Of a stretch of DNA of 64,000 bases, positions 61,760-64,000 are shown piece after piece. The DNA comes from Vibrio sp. SNU_ST1 (GTDB lineage Bacteria > Pseudomonadota > Gammaproteobacteria > Enterobacterales > Vibrionaceae), in assembly GCF_030563405.1 (NCBI RefSeq), contig NZ_CP130748.1, positions 806,001 through 870,000 of the forward strand. The letters are read 5' to 3'. Each line of letters opens with the position of its first letter. Position 1 is the stretch's first letter. The notes under the pieces are model-generated. The model was not told the origin of the DNA. It did not search any database and saw only the letters and a list, made by a program, of their open reading frames with translations. A program made the translations under genes and the position numbers.

Positions 61760-63961
61760 ATGAGCTACGATTTAGACGAAGATATTCTTCAGGACTTTTT
61801 AGTCGAAGCAGGAGAGATCCTCGAACTTCTATCAGAACAACTGGTAGAGCTAGAGAATAACCCTGACGACAAAGAACTACTAAACGCTATTTTCCGTGGT
61901 TTCCATACAGTAAAAGGTGGTGCTGGTTTCCTAGCATTGACCGAGCTGGTGGATACTTGTCATGGTGCTGAGAATGTGTTCGACATTCTAAGAAATGGCC
62001 AACGCAGTGTAACATCCGGTCTAATGGATACGATGTTACAGGCTTTAGATACAGTCAACGTACAGTTTAAAGCCGTGCAAGATGAGGAAGCTTTAGTACC
62101 AGCAGACCAATCTTTACTGGATGAACTTCATCGCCTCTGCAAGCCAGAGTCTGAAGATGAAGTTGTGGCAGTAGAAGCTCCAGCACCGGTTATCTCTGAG
62201 CCTATCGTTGCAGCTCCTGAGCCTGTTATTGCTCCGGAACCTACTGTTGAAAGTACAAATATCAGTGCCTCTTCAGTGGATGATATTTCTGAAGATGAAT
62301 TTGAGCGTTTACTTGATGAACTTCACGGAAAGGGTGGTTCACCAACGACATCTTCTGTAGACACACCAGCGCCAGCACCCGTGGCACCTCAGCCAGTTGC
62401 TGCGAGTGGTGACATTACTGACGACGAATTTGAAAAGCTGTTAGATGAGTTGCATGGTGCAGGTCAAAGCCCAACAGCTGCAAGCTCAACGCCTCCTCCT
62501 CCACCAGTTGCTCCTGTAGCCAAAGCACCAGTAAAGTCTGAAGGCGATGACCTAATGACTGATGCTGAGTTTGAGAGTTTACTTGACCAGTTACACGGCT
62601 CAGGTAACGGCCCTTCAATTGAAGAGTTGGATGCTGCGACTAAGCCTGTACAAGCGAAGCCCGAGCCTGTTGCGCCGAAAGTCGCTCCTAAACCACAGCC
62701 TGCTCCTGTTGCTGTAAAAGCTGAGCCTAAGCCTAGCGTACCAGCAAAAGCTGAAGTCAAAGCGCCTGCGAAGAAGCAGCAAGCTGAAGCTACAGTTCGT
62801 GTTGATACATCAACACTGGATACCATCATGAACATGGTGGGTGAGCTAGTATTGGTTCGTAACCGCCTTGTTAGCTTAGGTTTAAACAGCAACGACGAAG
62901 AAATGTCGAAAGCTGTATCTAACTTAGACGTTGTTACTGCTGACCTACAAGGTGCAGTAATGAAGACGCGTATGCAGCCGATCAAGAAAGTATTTGGTCG
63001 CTTCCCACGCGTTGTCCGTGACCTTGCTCGTACCTTGAAGAAAGACATCGTTCTTGAAATGCGTGGCGAAGAAACGGATCTTGATAAAAACTTAGTAGAA
63101 GCACTTGCTGATCCCCTGATTCACTTGGTGAGAAACTCTGTGGATCATGGTATTGAAATGCCGGACGACCGTGTTGCTGCGGGTAAATCTAAAACCGGTA
63201 AAGTGATTCTGTCTGCCTCTCAAGAGGGCGACCACATTGAACTGGCTATCGTTGATGATGGCGGCGGTATGGACCCTGATAAGCTTCGTGCTATCGCGGT
63301 TAAGCGTGGTCTGATGGATGACGATGCTGCGTCTCGCCTAACAAATAAAGAGTGTTTCAATCTGATCTTTGCTCCTGGTTTTTCAAGTAAAGAAAAGATC
63401 TCAGATATCTCTGGCCGTGGTGTAGGTATGGACGTTGTGAAAACAGCGATCAACACACTGAATGGTTCAATTGATATCGATTCAGAGATGGGCCAAGGCA
63501 CCAAGATTACCATTAAGGTTCCTTTGACACTTGCGATCCTACCAACCTTAATGGTTGGTGTTGCGGGTCACCCGTTCGCATTGCCACTGGCTTCTGTAAA
63601 TGAAATCTTCCACTTAGACCTAAGCCGCACAAACGTGGTTGATGGTCAGCTGACTATTATCGTTCGCGATAAGTCTATTCCACTGTTCTACCTACAAAAT
63701 TGGCTTACACCTAAAGAAGGTCTTGTTGAAGGACGTCAAGGTCATGGTCATGTTGTTATTGTGCAACTTGGTAGTCAACGTGTTGGTTTTGTTGTCGATG
63801 CGCTTATCGGTCAAGAAGAAGTGGTTATTAAGCCACTTGATAAGCTTCTTCAAGGCACGCCAGGAATGGCAGGTGCGACAATTACAAGTGACGGTCACAT
63901 AGCATTGATTTTAGATGTGCCGGACTTGTTGAAGCAGTACGCAGCTGCATCAAGAATTTAA
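61760..63961 (+). CDS. cheA: Chemotaxis histidine kinase CheA
   Basis: A 733-residue kinase. P1 has FHTVKGGAGFL with His49 as the phosphorylation site. A long Pro/Ala-rich linker (about 130-350) holds three copies of a (S/T)(D/E)xEFExLLD(E/Q)LHG box, near 176-190, 219-233 and 266-280. P3 dimerisation, P4 ATPase (RNSVDHGIE as N box; DDGGGMDP as G1; GRGVGMDVVKT as G2) and the P5 CheW-like domain follow. I see no canonical P2 CheY-binding domain; the three boxes could take part of its role. cheB begins 13 nt after. Confidence 0.95.
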   Translation: MSYDLDEDILQDFLVEAGEILELLSEQLVELENNPDDKELLNAIFRGFHTVKGGAGFLALTELVDTCHGAENVFDILRNGQRSVTSGLMDTMLQALDTVNVQFKAVQDEEALVPADQSLLDELHRLCKPESEDEVVAVEAPAPVISEPIVAAPEPVIAPEPTVESTNISASSVDDISEDEFERLLDELHGKGGSPTTSSVDTPAPAPVAPQPVAASGDITDDEFEKLLDELHGAGQSPTAASSTPPPPPVAPVAKAPVKSEGDDLMTDAEFESLLDQLHGSGNGPSIEELDAATKPVQAKPEPVAPKVAPKPQPAPVAVKAEPKPSVPAKAEVKAPAKKQQAEATVRVDTSTLDTIMNMVGELVLVRNRLVSLGLNSNDEEMSKAVSNLDVVTADLQGAVMKTRMQPIKKVFGRFPRVVRDLARTLKKDIVLEMRGEETDLDKNLVEALADPLIHLVRNSVDHGIEMPDDRVAAGKSKTGKVILSASQEGDHIELAIVDDGGGMDPDKLRAIAVKRGLMDDDAASRLTNKECFNLIFAPGFSSKEKISDISGRGVGMDVVKTAINTLNGSIDIDSEMGQGTKITIKVPLTLAILPTLMVGVAGHPFALPLASVNEIFHLDLSRTNVVDGQLTIIVRDKSIPLFYLQNWLTPKEGLVEGRQGHGHVVIVQLGSQRVGFVVDALIGQEEVVIKPLDKLLQGTPGMAGATITSDGHIALILDVPDLLKQYAAASRI

Positions 63962-63974
63962 CTTAAGGATAAAT

Positions 63975-64000
63975 ATGGCGATTAAAGTATTAGTCGTTGA
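63975..64000 (+). CDS. cheB: Start of chemotaxis methylesterase CheB, partial
   Basis: AAGGAT and the ATG at 63975 open a frame reading MAIKVLVV before the window ends. This is the strand 1 of a receiver domain, and cheB is the normal neighbour of cheA in Vibrio. The call rests on eight residues and gene order. Confidence 0.6.

Noticed and set aside
62464-63048. 194-codon open frame on the minus strand opposite cheA
   Set aside because: It lies over the cheA linker and catalytic core, is Thr/Gly/Ala-rich without a recognisable domain, and cheA is certain.

Overview
The window comes from a marine gammaproteobacterium of the genus Vibrio. Gene content, the order of the polar flagellar genes, the three-tier regulators FlrA/FlrB/FlrC and the Vibrio-specific genes flgO, flgP and flgT all point there. 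Two dispersed intergenic repeat families that I recall from Splendidus-clade genomes suggest that clade, but this is inference; no rRNA or species marker is present.

Region 1 (1-9700) is one side of an aryl polyene (APE) pigment cluster. A tightly packed minus-strand operon reads, in transcription order: chain-length-factor-like ketosynthase subunit (apeC), acyltransferase (apeD), two acyl carrier proteins (apeE, apeF), inner-membrane protein (apeG), aryl-AMP ligase (apeH), hot-dog dehydratase (apeI), a glycosyltransferase-acyltransferase fusion (apeJ) and the first 136 codons of an aromatic amino acid ammonia-lyase cut by the window edge. Divergent from it are a small lipoprotein, a SAM methyltransferase and a flavoprotein with halogenase-like motifs. 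The catalytic ketosynthases, ketoreductase, thioesterase and exporter expected in such clusters must lie to the left of the window. Between the pigment and flagellar regions sit one AP2-like gene of unknown function and a decayed miniature repeat.

Region 2 (10400-64000) is a nearly complete polar flagellum and chemotaxis locus. It opens with flgT facing flgOP, then flgAMN (minus), cheV-cheR, flgBCDE, flgFGHIJ, flgKL, three flagellins, flaG-fliD-flaI-fliS, flrA, flrBC, fliEFGHIJKLMNOPQR-flhB, flhA-flhF-flhG-fliA-cheY-cheZ-cheA and the first codons of cheB. In V. cholerae these genes are, as I recall, split between two loci; here they are contiguous.

The expression hierarchy can be read from the DNA. 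FlrA, an enhancer-binding protein without a receiver aspartate, should start the cascade. Sigma-54 sites with GG-N10-GC spacing stand before flgT, flgO, flgB, flgF, flgK, the first flagellin, fliE and flhA. Sigma-28 (fliA) sites stand before flagellins 2 and 3, and FlgM (anti-sigma-28) is encoded here. FlhF and FlhG set polar position and number.

The most unusual features are a 15-bp tandem array (about seven copies) that forms overlapping, mutually exclusive palindromes in the predicted flhA leader; facing sigma-54 promoters that would give flgT and flgOP complementary 5' leaders; a 3 x 21-bp in-frame repeat at the fliO N-terminus; a 3 x 20-bp repeat before fliL; and a Cys-to-Gln ketosynthase subunit plus a WxWxIP flavoprotein in the pigment cluster. 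I found no CRISPR array, tRNA, rRNA, insertion sequence or prophage.
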